Of a stretch of DNA of 64,000 nt, positions 1 through 8,106 are shown one piece after another. How positions within the stretch are numbered: the stretch's first letter is position 1; each line of letters begins with the position of its first letter. The notes below the pieces were generated by a model. It made no database searches, was not told the DNA's origin, and worked only from the letters and a program-made list of their open reading frames with translations. This DNA comes from Pseudomonas putida (lineage in GTDB: Bacteria; Pseudomonadota; Gammaproteobacteria; Pseudomonadales; Pseudomonadaceae), in the NCBI RefSeq assembly GCF_005080685.1, contig NZ_CP039371.1, forward strand, positions 1,798,001 to 1,862,000. The letters are read 5' to 3'. The translations under genes were made by a program, and so were the position numbers.

Positions 1-1106
1 TCTCGATGGCCCGGCCATTCCTCGCCGACGCCGACTTCGTCAACAAGGCCGCCGCCGGGCGCGGCGACGAGATCAACACCTGCATCGGCTGCAACCAGGC
101 CTGCCTGGACCACACCTTCGGCGGCAAGCTGACCAGTTGCCTGGTCAACCCGCGCGCTTGCCACGAGACCGAGCTCAACTACCTGCCGGTGCGCGCAGTC
201 AAGCGCATCGCCGTGGTCGGCGCAGGGCCAGCTGGCTTGGCGGCGGCCACGGTCGCTGCCGAGCGTGGGCACGAGGTTGTGCTGTTCGATTCGGCCAGCG
301 AAATCGGCGGCCAGTTCAACGTGGCCAAGCGGGTGCCGGGCAAGGAAGAATTCAACGAGACCCTGCGCTATTTCCGCAACAAGGTGCGCACCACTGGCGT
401 CGAGCTGCGCCTGAACACCCGGGTGGATGTCGAAACCTTGTTGGCCGGGGGCTATGACGAGGTGATCCTCGCCACCGGCATCGCGCCTCGTACCCCGGCC
501 ATCCCGGGGATCGAGCACGACAAGGTGCTGAGCTACCTGGATGTCCTGCTGCAGCGCAAGCCGGTCGGCAAATCGGTGGCGGTGATCGGTGCCGGTGGTA
601 TCGGCTTCGATGTGTCCGAATACCTGGTGCACGAGGGTGTGGCCACCAGCCTGGACCGCGAGGCATTCTGGAAGGAGTGGGGGATCGACACCCACCTGGA
701 GGCCCGTGGTGGGGTGGCGGGCATCAAGCCTGAGCCCCATGCACCAGCGCGTCAGGTGTACCTGCTGCAGCGCAAGACTTCGAAAGTGGGCGATGGGTTG
801 GGCAAGACCACCGGCTGGATCCACCGCACGGGGTTGAAGAACAAGCGGGTGCAGATGCTCAACGGCGTCGAGTACCTGAAGATCGACGATGCCGGGTTGC
901 ACATCCGTATCGGCGAGGCCGAGCCGCAGTTGCTGGCGGTGGACAATGTGGTGATCTGCGCAGGCCAGGAGCCTCTGCGCGAGCTGCAGGATGGGCTGGT
1001 GGCGGCGGGGCAGTCGGTGCACCTGATCGGTGGCGCGGACGTGGCGGCGGAGCTGGATGCCAAACGGGCGATCAACCAGGGGTCGAGGTTGGCGGCGGAG
1101 CTTTGA
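1..1106 (+). CDS. fadH: 2,4-dienoyl-CoA reductase (NADPH), C-terminal part
   Basis: This is the 3' portion of a gene whose start lies before the window; the frame is open from the first bases, so the ATG at 6 is internal. The product would reduce 2,4-dienoyl-CoA intermediates during beta-oxidation of unsaturated fatty acids, using FMN, FAD and a 4Fe-4S cluster. Visible marks are the family phrase SMARPFLAD, the cluster cysteines in CIGCNQACLD and SCLVNPRAC, and the FAD/NAD-binding VVGAGPAGLAAA about 70 residues in. A second glycine-rich nucleotide motif (VIGAGGIGFD) follows at about residue 195. The match to FadH is strong; the N-terminal TIM-barrel domain is outside the window. Confidence 0.93.
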   Translation, partial: SMARPFLADADFVNKAAAGRGDEINTCIGCNQACLDHTFGGKLTSCLVNPRACHETELNYLPVRAVKRIAVVGAGPAGLAAATVAAERGHEVVLFDSASEIGGQFNVAKRVPGKEEFNETLRYFRNKVRTTGVELRLNTRVDVETLLAGGYDEVILATGIAPRTPAIPGIEHDKVLSYLDVLLQRKPVGKSVAVIGAGGIGFDVSEYLVHEGVATSLDREAFWKEWGIDTHLEARGGVAGIKPEPHAPARQVYLLQRKTSKVGDGLGKTTGWIHRTGLKNKRVQMLNGVEYLKIDDAGLHIRIGEAEPQLLAVDNVVICAGQEPLRELQDGLVAAGQSVHLIGGADVAAELDAKRAINQGSRLAAEL

Positions 1107-1136
1107 GGGGGCTGGCTGGGGATTTGTAGCGTGGCG

Positions 1137-1325
1137 GATATCGAGCGCCGCCCGCGCGGCGCATCGCGGAGTGTGCGCTTGGGAGTTGGGGTGCCGCCGA
1201 AATCGAGCGCCGCCCGCGCGGCGCATCGCGGAGTGTGCGCTTGGGAGTTGGGGTGCCGCCGAAATCGAGCGCCGCCCGCGCGGCGCATCGCGAAGTGTGC
1301 GCTGGAGAGGTGTGGTGCCGCACAC
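1137..1325. repeat. 62-bp direct repeats leading into palindromic element copy A
   Basis: The core ATCGAGCGCCGCCCGCGCGG begins at 1140, 1202, 1264 and 1326, so the spacing is exactly 62 bp each time. The first three units are nearly identical, including the spacer GTGCGCTTGGGAGTTGGGG. The fourth core is the left arm of the 308-bp element that follows. Each core is itself a GC palindrome (GCGCCGCCCGCGCGGCGC). The array lies just after the fadH stop. It contains no convincing gene: the open frames through it arise from the stop-free GC-rich repeat. Confidence 0.9.
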
Positions 1326-1604
1326 ATCGAGCGCCGCCCGCGCGGCGCATCGCGACGCAAGGCCGCTCCCACATTTGTTGCAACGTGCCACTGTCTGTCA
1401 GGCCATGGTTGTTCGCCTTTGGGGGCACCACGGAATATCGGGGTGCGCCCTGCGCCAACACAGATATCGCACCGGGCCCGCCAGGCTGACCACCATGGCC
1501 TACCAGACAAAATTGGCCCGAAACAGATGTGGGAGCGGCCTTGCGTCGCGATGCGCCGCGCGGGCGGCGCTCGATGTGTGCGGCACCACACCTCTCCAGC
1601 GCAC
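1297..1604. repeat. 308-bp palindromic element, copy A
   Basis: A left arm of about 80 bp starting GTGCGCTGGAGAG is repeated in inverted orientation, ending at 1604. The loop of about 145 bp is conserved in copies B (15971-16278) and C (21966-22272). The inner parts of the arms carry GCAAGGCCGCTCCCACAT and its complement, a REP-like signature. The arm stretch between the terminal GTGCGCTGG and the common ATCGAGCGCC core differs from copy B, yet both arms of copy A match each other without a mismatch. The loop holds a smaller inverted repeat, GGCCATGGT/ACCATGGCC. No coding gene is evident, and the rest of the gap between fadH and 1680 holds nothing else I recognise. Confidence 0.85.
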
Positions 1605-1679
1605 GCATCCGCGAAGCGCCGCGACCCTTCTCAAAGCAGGCGCAGCCCAATCCAACCACCCCTGCTAAGCTGCCGCCCC

Positions 1680-2573
1680 ATGAATCCCGACGATCTCCCC
1701 CAAGCGCCCCTTCAACCCCTGAACCTCCCCTGGCTCCACCAAGCCAGGATCCAGGTCGCCATCCTGCGCCTGGACCTGATCGACCCGCTGATCAGTGGCA
1801 ACAAATGGTTCAAACTCCGCCATCACCTGCAGCACGCCCGGCAGTCCGGCGCCTCCGGCCTGATCAGCCTCGGCGGCAACCATTCCAATCACCTGCACGC
1901 CCTGGCCGCCGCAGGCAAGCGCTTCGGTTTCGCCACCGCCGGGCTGTTGCGTGGCCATGCCCAGGATACCCCCACGGTGCGAGACCTCCAGGCCATGGGC
2001 ATGGAGCTGCACTGGCTGGGCTACGGCGGCTACCGCGAACGCCATGCGCCAGGTTTCTGGACACTCTGGCAGGCCCGCTACCCTGGTTGGCACTGTATCC
2101 CCGAAGGCGGCGGTGGCCTGGCAGGCGCCGAAGGCTGTGCGCTGATCGTCGATCAGGCCCGGGCGCAACTGGCGACACTCGGTTGGCCGGACTACCACGC
2201 CTGGTGGCTGGCCGCAGGCACTGGCACGACCCTGGCGGGCCTGGTGCTGGCGGAAAGCGGCAGGCACGCGGTACACGGTGCGCTGGCGGTGCCGGCCAGC
2301 CACGGTGTGGCGCAAACGGTGGAGGCACTGGCCGGCAGTAGCGGCTACCAGTTGCACGAGGCGTGTCGGGGTGGTTTCGCCAGGCTCGACGATGACTTGC
2401 AGGCGTTCATCGCCGACAGCGAGCGGCACAGTGGCGTGCCATTCGAAGCGCTGTATACCGGCAAGGCCTTGCTGGCGCTGCGCGAGCAGGTCGAGGCGGG
2501 CCTGTTCGCCGCCGGTACGCGGTTGATCTTCGTGCATACCGGCGGGTTGCAGGGGCGACGCGGTTACTTGTAG
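1680..2573 (+). CDS. PLP-dependent ACC deaminase/D-cysteine desulfhydrase family protein
   Basis: A 297-residue fold-type II PLP enzyme. The likely PLP lysine is in SGNKWFKLR (about residue 42), followed by the cofactor-binding SLGGNHSNHLHALAAAGK and a glycine-rich WWLAAGTGTTLAGL. Relatives cleave D-cysteine or 1-aminocyclopropane-1-carboxylate; the substrate cannot be read from sequence. The ATG at 1680 was chosen because the same frame stays open a further 183 codons upstream only through the GC-rich repeat, which has no protein character. The stop overlaps the convergent cytochrome b561 stop by 10 bp. Confidence 0.85.
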   Translation: MNPDDLPQAPLQPLNLPWLHQARIQVAILRLDLIDPLISGNKWFKLRHHLQHARQSGASGLISLGGNHSNHLHALAAAGKRFGFATAGLLRGHAQDTPTVRDLQAMGMELHWLGYGGYRERHAPGFWTLWQARYPGWHCIPEGGGGLAGAEGCALIVDQARAQLATLGWPDYHAWWLAAGTGTTLAGLVLAESGRHAVHGALAVPASHGVAQTVEALAGSSGYQLHEACRGGFARLDDDLQAFIADSERHSGVPFEALYTGKALLALREQVEAGLFAAGTRLIFVHTGGLQGRRGYL

Positions 2574-3109
2574 GGCAGCATGCGCAGCAGCGTGTTATCG
2601 CGTTGCACGTAGTGGTGGTACAGCCCGGCCAGGGCATGCAGCCCGATCAGCCAGTAACCCCAACTACCCACGCGCTCGTGCCAGCCCTTGATGAACTTGG
2701 CCTGGTCGGGGTTCGGGCCGATCAGGTGCGGCAGTTCCAGGCCATAGAACGGCACCGGCTTGTCGGCGGCACTGAGGATCAGCCAGCCGGCCAGGGGCAG
2801 GCCGATCATCAGCAGGTACAGCGCCAGGTGCATCAAGTGCGCAAGGCCGGTCTGCCAGGCCGGGGGCTTGGGCACGATCGGCGGGGTCGGGCGGCTCAGG
2901 CGCACGGCCAGGCGCAGCCAGACCAGCACGAAGACGCTCAGACCGAGCATGAAGTGCAGGTCTTTCATCAGGTTGCGTTCGGCGCTGTCGCGGGGGAACT
3001 GGCCGCGCAACTCGATGCAGGCGTAGACGGCGGCCAGCAGTATCAGCATCAGCCAGTGCAGGGCGATGGAGAGCCGTGCGTAGTGGGCCGGTGGGTTGGA
3101 TGACACCAT
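2564..3109 (-). CDS. Cytochrome b561 family membrane protein
   Basis: A 181-residue protein with four predicted membrane helices (about residues 12-32, 52-70, 92-115 and 148-166). Histidines suited to binding two b-type haems lie in ALHWLML, KDLHFML, LAHLMHLAL and GLHALAGLYHHY. The length and pattern fit the bacterial CybB/YodB-type cytochrome b561 family, proposed to carry electrons between the quinone pool and a partner, including superoxide oxidation in E. coli CybB. It is a stand-alone gene, convergent with the PLP enzyme. Confidence 0.88.
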   Translation of the reverse strand: MVSSNPPAHYARLSIALHWLMLILLAAVYACIELRGQFPRDSAERNLMKDLHFMLGLSVFVLVWLRLAVRLSRPTPPIVPKPPAWQTGLAHLMHLALYLLMIGLPLAGWLILSAADKPVPFYGLELPHLIGPNPDQAKFIKGWHERVGSWGYWLIGLHALAGLYHHYVQRDNTLLRMLPYK

Positions 3110-3233
3110 GGGTTTTCCTCTTCATCAGGTCGATGGTGGCGCTCTTTTTGGCGCTCGGGGGTAACTGTAATCGCTGTAGGGATTAAAGCTTTGCGCCAGG
3201 TCGGTGAAAATTGTGTCGTTTGCGCGGGCCTCT

Positions 3234-4169
3234 TCAGACGCCAGGTAGATGCGGCCAGCTGTCGGCCACCAGAAATACCCGCTCGACCTCTTGCCAGGCG
3301 CCATCGGCTTCCTGTTCCAATCTCACCAGCAACTGCGCTGGGGCACGTTCCGGCAACGCCGCCAGCCACTGCGCGAACTGTGCCGGCGTCCAGCATTCGT
3401 CGGCCATGACCCGTACGGGCGCCAGCCAGGCCTGCCGCGCCACAGGCTGCCAGCGCGCCTCATCACCCAGTGGCCAGTCCCGCCGACGCACCCAGCGCCC
3501 ACGTAAATGTTCGGGATTGGCCCCCGCAGGCGCGTCGGCATGCCCAGGCCAGGGATAGAACAGGTAGCCTCCCAGCCACAGGTGCGCCTGCAACTGCCCG
3601 ACGCCAAGCCCGGCCAGCATTTCGCGACTGCGCGCATCGCCCGACATCGGCAACTGGTGCCCGGCCACGTGCGCCAGCTTGCTGCCCAGGCGGTCATGAC
3701 ACCCCGGTCCCAGCCATTGCGCGGCATCGCGCCCGTCCCCTTCGGTGGGCCCGAGGTAAAGCTTGATCGCCAGTTCCAGGTGGTGGGTGCCGTCGCCGTC
3801 GCGCAGCAGGATGTCCAGTTCACCCAGGGTGCGACCCTCGGCGCGAATCGCCAGGTTGGCGGCCAACAGCTCGACCCCCGGCGCCTGCGCCAGGGCAAAT
3901 TGCCACAGGCCTTCGTAATACAACCCCAGGCGCCGGCTGGTGATGCGCGCCAGCCAGGCATGCAGAGCCTGGGCATCGTCGTCCAGGGCCAGCAACCAGT
4001 CGTGCAGGCGCTGCGGGTCGGCCGCCCAGGCACTGCCGGCCAGGGGGTGGCGCTGGGGGCAGGGCGGGGTGTCGAGCAGCGGCGGCGACAGCAGCGCCCA
4101 CGCCAGGTCGCGTACGGCAGGCTGGCGCAGTTGACGGGGCAGGTGCTGGAGTGCGGGGAAGGGCATCAT
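3234..4169 (-). CDS. DUF1853 family protein
   Basis: A 311-residue protein of the DUF1853 family, whose biochemical function is unknown to me. Conserved-looking stretches include GLYYEGLWQFAL near the N-terminal third, LGELDILLRD and HLELAIKLYLG. The acidic-lysine arrangement ELD...E-x-AIK resembles a restriction-endonuclease-like (PD-(D/E)xK) core, which is an inference only. The start is the first of two adjacent ATG codons at 4169. The frame extends 130 codons further upstream across the start of nadK, but that part overlaps nadK in antisense and is rejected. Confidence 0.78.
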   Translation of the reverse strand: MMPFPALQHLPRQLRQPAVRDLAWALLSPPLLDTPPCPQRHPLAGSAWAADPQRLHDWLLALDDDAQALHAWLARITSRRLGLYYEGLWQFALAQAPGVELLAANLAIRAEGRTLGELDILLRDGDGTHHLELAIKLYLGPTEGDGRDAAQWLGPGCHDRLGSKLAHVAGHQLPMSGDARSREMLAGLGVGQLQAHLWLGGYLFYPWPGHADAPAGANPEHLRGRWVRRRDWPLGDEARWQPVARQAWLAPVRVMADECWTPAQFAQWLAALPERAPAQLLVRLEQEADGAWQEVERVFLVADSWPHLPGV

Positions 4170-4187
4170 GCTGCGAGCATAGCCGGT

Positions 4188-4217
4188 TTGCCGCTGCCCG
4201 GTCGTTTCGCCCATAAT
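4188..4217 (+). promoter_or_regulatory. Candidate sigma-70 promoter for nadK
   Basis: TTGCCG at 4188-4193 and CATAAT at 4212-4217 are separated by 18 bp and lie about 40 bp upstream of the nadK start, in the short divergent gap with the DUF1853 gene. Assigned by eye only. Confidence 0.4.
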
Positions 4218-4257
4218 CCCGGCATAGTCACCCGCCGCAGAGCCTCGCAGGAGCCCC

Positions 4258-5148
4258 ATGGAGCAATTTCGCAATATCGGTATCATCGGACGCCTCGGCA
4301 GCTCGCAGGTGCTCGACACCATTCGCCGACTGAAAAAATTCCTCCTCGAGCGCCACCTCCACGTGATCCTCGAGGACACCATCGCCGAAGTGCTGCCCGG
4401 GCACGGCCTGCAAACCTCGACGCGCAAGCTGTTGGGCGAGGTCTGCGACCTGGTCATCGTGGTCGGCGGCGACGGCAGCCTGCTCGGCGCCGCCCGCGCG
4501 CTGGCGCGGCACAACATCCCGGTGCTGGGGATCAACCGCGGCAACCTGGGCTTTCTGACCGACATCCGCCCGGACGAGCTTGAAGAAAAGGTCGCCGAGG
4601 TGCTCGACGGCCATTACCTGGTGGAGAACCGCTTCCTGTTGAGCGCCGAGGTACGTCGCCATCACGAAGCCATCGGCCAGGGCGACGCGCTCAACGATGT
4701 GGTCCTGCACCCTGGCAAGTCGACCCGGATGATCGAGTTCGAGATCTACATCGACGGCCAGTTCGTCTGCAGCCAGAAGGCCGACGGCCTGATCGTCGCC
4801 ACGCCGACCGGCTCGACCGCGTATGCGCTGTCCGCCGGAGGGCCGATCATGCACCCCAAGCTCGATGCCATCGTCATCGTGCCGATGTACCCGCACACCT
4901 TGTCGGGTCGGCCGATCGTGGTCGACGGCAACAGCGAATTGAAGATCGTGGTGTCCAAGGACCTGCAGATCTACCCGCAGGTGTCCTGCGACGGCCAGAA
5001 CCACTTCACCTGCGCCCCCGGCGACACCATCACGGTGAGCAAGAAAGCGCAAAAGCTGCGCCTGATCCATCCGCTCGATCACAACTACTACGAGGTCTGC
5101 CGCACCAAGCTCGGCTGGGGCAGCCGCCTGGGAGGTAGGGACGACTGA
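4258..5148 (+). CDS. nadK: NAD kinase
   Basis: A 296-residue ATP-dependent NAD kinase that makes NADP+. It has the diagnostic GGDGSLLGAAR at residues 69-79, the conserved GINRGNLGFLTDI, and the C-terminal catalytic-domain signature TPTGSTAYALSAGGPI. The ATG at 4258 fits the family N-terminus (MEQFRNIGIIGR). The gene's stop overlaps the next start (TGATG at 5146-5150), so it is probably co-transcribed with the metallophosphoesterase and rhomboid genes. Confidence 0.96.
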   Translation: MEQFRNIGIIGRLGSSQVLDTIRRLKKFLLERHLHVILEDTIAEVLPGHGLQTSTRKLLGEVCDLVIVVGGDGSLLGAARALARHNIPVLGINRGNLGFLTDIRPDELEEKVAEVLDGHYLVENRFLLSAEVRRHHEAIGQGDALNDVVLHPGKSTRMIEFEIYIDGQFVCSQKADGLIVATPTGSTAYALSAGGPIMHPKLDAIVIVPMYPHTLSGRPIVVDGNSELKIVVSKDLQIYPQVSCDGQNHFTCAPGDTITVSKKAQKLRLIHPLDHNYYEVCRTKLGWGSRLGGRDD

Positions 5149-6119
5149 TGCTCGATCCGGCGCGAAGTTTCGACATCATCGGCGATGTTCACGGTTGTGC
5201 GCACACCCTCGAACGTTTGCTCGATGCCCTCGGCTACAAGCGTGTCGCCGGTGTCTGGCGCCATCCCCGGCGCCAGGCGCTGTTCCTTGGCGACATCGTC
5301 GACCGCGGCCCGCGCATCCGCGAGGCGCTGCACATCGTCCATGACATGGTCGAGGCCGGCCAGGCGTTCTGCATCATGGGCAACCATGAATACAACGCCC
5401 TGGGCTGGGTCACCCCGGCGCTGCCCGGCAGTGGCAAGGCCTTCGTGCGCGAGCATACGCCGCGCCATGCGCGCCTGATCGACGAAACGCTGACCCAGTT
5501 CGCCCAGCATCCTGGCGACTGGCATGACTTCCTGCAGTGGTTCTACGAGATGCCACTGTTCGTCGACGCCGGGCGCTTCCGCCTGGTGCATGCCTGCTGG
5601 GATCCGCGCCTGATCGAGCCGCTGCGCCAGCAATACCCCGATGGCTGCATCGACGAGCATTTCATCCAGGCGTCGGCGGTGTCCGGCAGTTTTGCCGCCA
5701 CGGTGTGCAATCGCCTGTTGCGCGGCACCGACATGCGCCTGCCCGATGGCCTGACGCTGACCGGTGGCGATGGCCTGACGCGGGCGTTCTTCCGCACCAA
5801 GTTCTGGGAAGAAGACCCGCAGACCTACGGCGATATCGTCTTCCAGCCCGATGCTCTGCCGGAAGCTGTGGCCAGCACGCCGCTCGACCCCAAGCAGAAG
5901 AACGCCCTGTTGCGCTATGCCGAGGACGAGCCCTTGCTGTTCGTCGGCCACTACTGGCGCAGCGGCCGGCCGTCGCCGATCCGCGCCAACCTGGCGTGCC
6001 TGGATTACAGCGCGGTGCTGTACGGCAAGCTGGCGGCCTATCGGCTGGACGACGAAACCCGTATCGACCCGCACAAGTTCGTCTGGGTCGATGTCGAGCG
6101 CCCGCAGGTGCAACCATGA
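5148..6119 (+). CDS. Calcineurin-like metallophosphoesterase
   Basis: A 323-residue phosphoesterase with the metal-binding series GDVHG (residues 12-16), GDIVDRG and GNHEYN, followed by C-terminal histidines in HACWD and VGHYWRSG. These are the dinuclear-metal ligands of the PPP/ApaH-like superfamily. The substrate cannot be deduced. It overlaps nadK by one base and the rhomboid gene by four (ATGA at 6116-6119), which indicates a translationally coupled operon. Confidence 0.88.
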   Translation: MLDPARSFDIIGDVHGCAHTLERLLDALGYKRVAGVWRHPRRQALFLGDIVDRGPRIREALHIVHDMVEAGQAFCIMGNHEYNALGWVTPALPGSGKAFVREHTPRHARLIDETLTQFAQHPGDWHDFLQWFYEMPLFVDAGRFRLVHACWDPRLIEPLRQQYPDGCIDEHFIQASAVSGSFAATVCNRLLRGTDMRLPDGLTLTGGDGLTRAFFRTKFWEEDPQTYGDIVFQPDALPEAVASTPLDPKQKNALLRYAEDEPLLFVGHYWRSGRPSPIRANLACLDYSAVLYGKLAAYRLDDETRIDPHKFVWVDVERPQVQP

Positions 6120-6993
6120 ACATCGTCGAGGTGATGCGCCTGCCGCTGCAGCAGGACCTCAGCGGGTTCGTCGACCTGTTGCAGCGCCTGAGGCTGCCGC
6201 ACCGGGTCAGCGTCGAGGGCGAGTCGCAGGTGCTCTGGGCGCCGGACACCCTCGCCGAGCAAGTCAGGGAGCTGTACCGGCGCTTTCCCGACGGCAATGC
6301 CGACGTGACCGGCCCGGTGGCCACGGGGGGCCTGCCGGGCCGGCGCCCCAGCCGTCTCTGCTGGCCCAGGCCCGCGCCTGCAAGGTCACCGCTGCCGTGC
6401 TGCTGCTGTGCCTGATCGTCGCCGGTATCACCGGGCTGGGCGACAACCTGTCGACCATCCGCTGGTTCACCTTCCTCGACTTCGACGTGCAGGGCGACTA
6501 CCTGTACTTCACCTCGCTGGCCCAGGGCCTGGGCGAGGGCCAGTGGTGGCGGCTGATATCGCCGATGCTGCTGCATTTCGGCGTGCTGCATCTGGTGATG
6601 AACGCCCTGTGGTACTGGGAGCTGGGCAAGCGCATCGAACTGCGCCAGGGCGCCTGGATGCTGCTGGGGCTGACCCTGCTGTTCAGCCTGGTGTCCAACC
6701 TGGCCCAGCACTACGCCAGTGGGCCGAGCCTGTTCGGCGGCTTGTCCGGCGTGCTCTACGGCCTGCTGGGGCATGTCTGGCTGTTCCAGTGGCTGGCCCC
6801 CAACCGCTATTTCAGCCTGCCCAGGAGCGTGATCGCGATGATGCTCATCTGGCTGCTGGTGTGCCTGAGCGGCCTGGTAGACCAACTCGGCTTCGGCCAG
6901 ATCGCCAATGCCGCCCACGTCGGTGGTCTGCTCATCGGATGCCTGACAGGGCTCTTGGGTGGATGGCTGGCCCGGCGTAAACTGTCGGCTTGA
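6116..6993 (+). pseudogene. Rhomboid-family intramembrane serine protease, frame disrupted by one base
   Basis: The reading frame starts at the ATG at 6116 (MNIVEVMRLPLQQDLSGF) and breaks at a run of six G at 6325-6330. It resumes in the -1 frame with KVTAAVLLLCLIVAG and continues to 6993. With one more G the product would be 292 residues, normal for Pseudomonas rhomboids. The downstream part has the protease hallmarks: HFGVLHLVMN, the active-site serine in GGLSGVLYGL and the catalytic histidine in NAAHVGGLLIG. The same kind of single-base loss occurs in three other genes here, so a sequencing error is more likely than a dead gene. A GGGGGGC slippery heptamer sits at the break, so programmed slippage cannot be excluded. 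Confidence 0.85.
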
Positions 6994-7006
6994 TTGAGGA
7001 GACGCT

Positions 7007-7267
7007 ATGTCCACTTTTGCGCAAATGATCGAAAACATCACCCCGGAAATCTACGAGAGCCTGAAAACGGCCGTGGAAATCGGCAAATGGTCGGACGGGC
7101 GCAAGCTCACTGCCGAGCAGAAGGAGCTGTCGCTGCAGGCGGTGATCGCCTGGGAGATGAAGAACCTGCCCGAAGAGCAGCGCACCGGCTACATGGGCCC
7201 GCAGGAATGCGCCTCGAAGTCGGCGCCGATTGCCAACATCCTGTTCAAGTCGGACTCGGTACATTGA
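7007..7267 (+). CDS. YeaC-like DUF1315 family protein
   Basis: An 86-residue soluble protein matching the YeaC/DUF1315 family (MSTFAQMIENITPEIYESL, then WEMKNLPEEQRTGYMGP). Function is unknown. It follows the rhomboid gene by 13 bp and overlaps the DUF2797 gene start, so it is likely in the same transcript as both. Confidence 0.85.
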   Translation: MSTFAQMIENITPEIYESLKTAVEIGKWSDGRKLTAEQKELSLQAVIAWEMKNLPEEQRTGYMGPQECASKSAPIANILFKSDSVH

Positions 7268-8094
7268 TCGAACTCGCTCGTGGCTCCTTGAGCAAGATGG
7301 CGGTGCGCCTCGAAGCCCCGCTGGTGCAGTACAGCTTCCGCCTGGGTGACACGCAGGTGCCGGTCAACCCCATGATCGGCCAGCGCCTGCGCCTTGAATA
7401 CCTTGGCGCCATTCATTGCAGCCATTGCGGCAAGCGCACCAAGACCAGCTTCAGCCAGGGTTATTGCTACCCGTGCATGACCAAGCTGGCCCAATGCGAC
7501 GTGTGCATCATGGCCCCGGAACGCTGCCACTACGACGCCGGCACCTGCCGCGAGCCGTCGTGGGGCGAGCAGTTCTGCATGACCGACCATGTGGTGTACC
7601 TGGCCAACTCTTCGGGCATCAAGGTCGGCATCACCCGTGCCACGCAGTTGCCCACCCGCTGGCTCGACCAGGGCGCCAGCCAGGCGCTGCCGATCATGCG
7701 CGTGGCCACCCGCCAGCAATCGGGCCTGGTCGAAGACCTGCTGCGCAGCCAGGTGCCTGACCGCACCAACTGGCGCACGTTGCTCAAAGGCGATGCCGAA
7801 GTGCTCGACCTGGTCGCCGTACGCGAACAGATTTTCGACGCCTGCGCCGATGGCCTGCGCGAGTTGCAGCAGCGTTTTGGCCTGCAGGCCATCCAGCCGC
7901 TGCCCGACGCCGAAGTGGTGCAGATGAAATACCCGGTCGAGGCCTATCCAACGAAGATCGTCAGCTTCAACCTCGACAAGAACCCCGTGGTGGAAGGCAC
8001 GCTGCTGGGCATCAAGGGCCAGTACCTGATCTTCGACACCGGCGTGATCAACATTCGCAAGTACACGGCCTACCAGCTGGCCGTGCTCCAGTAA
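7264..8094 (+). CDS. DUF2797 family protein with cysteine-rich zinc-ribbon-like region
   Basis: A 276-residue protein of the DUF2797 family. It has three CxxC-type pairs, CSHCGKR, CYPCM and CDVC, followed by isolated cysteines at CHYDAGTC and FCMTDH, which suggests zinc binding. A GIY-YIG-like stretch follows (VVYLANSSGIKVGITR...RWLDQGASQAL), an inference from the motif pattern. The TTG at 7264 overlaps the stop of the DUF1315 gene and gives the family-like N-terminus IELARGSLSKMAVRLE; the ATG at 7297 is the alternative. Function unknown. Confidence 0.8.
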   Translation: MIELARGSLSKMAVRLEAPLVQYSFRLGDTQVPVNPMIGQRLRLEYLGAIHCSHCGKRTKTSFSQGYCYPCMTKLAQCDVCIMAPERCHYDAGTCREPSWGEQFCMTDHVVYLANSSGIKVGITRATQLPTRWLDQGASQALPIMRVATRQQSGLVEDLLRSQVPDRTNWRTLLKGDAEVLDLVAVREQIFDACADGLRELQQRFGLQAIQPLPDAEVVQMKYPVEAYPTKIVSFNLDKNPVVEGTLLGIKGQYLIFDTGVINIRKYTAYQLAVLQ

Positions 8095-8106
8095 AAGGAC
8101 CTGCAC

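Noticed and set aside
1137..1354. 62-bp periodic cores as a CRISPR array
   Set aside because: The spacers are identical, so it is a direct repeat, not CRISPR.
752..1591. Long minus-strand frame of 279 codons near the fadH end
   Set aside because: It runs across the repeat array and antisense to fadH; composition is repeat-derived.
1131..1679. Upstream extension of the PLP-enzyme frame by 183 codons through the repeat block
   Set aside because: The extension is the translated GC-rich repeat (recurring PPARRI-type phrases) and similar frames appear in copies B and C in several frames.
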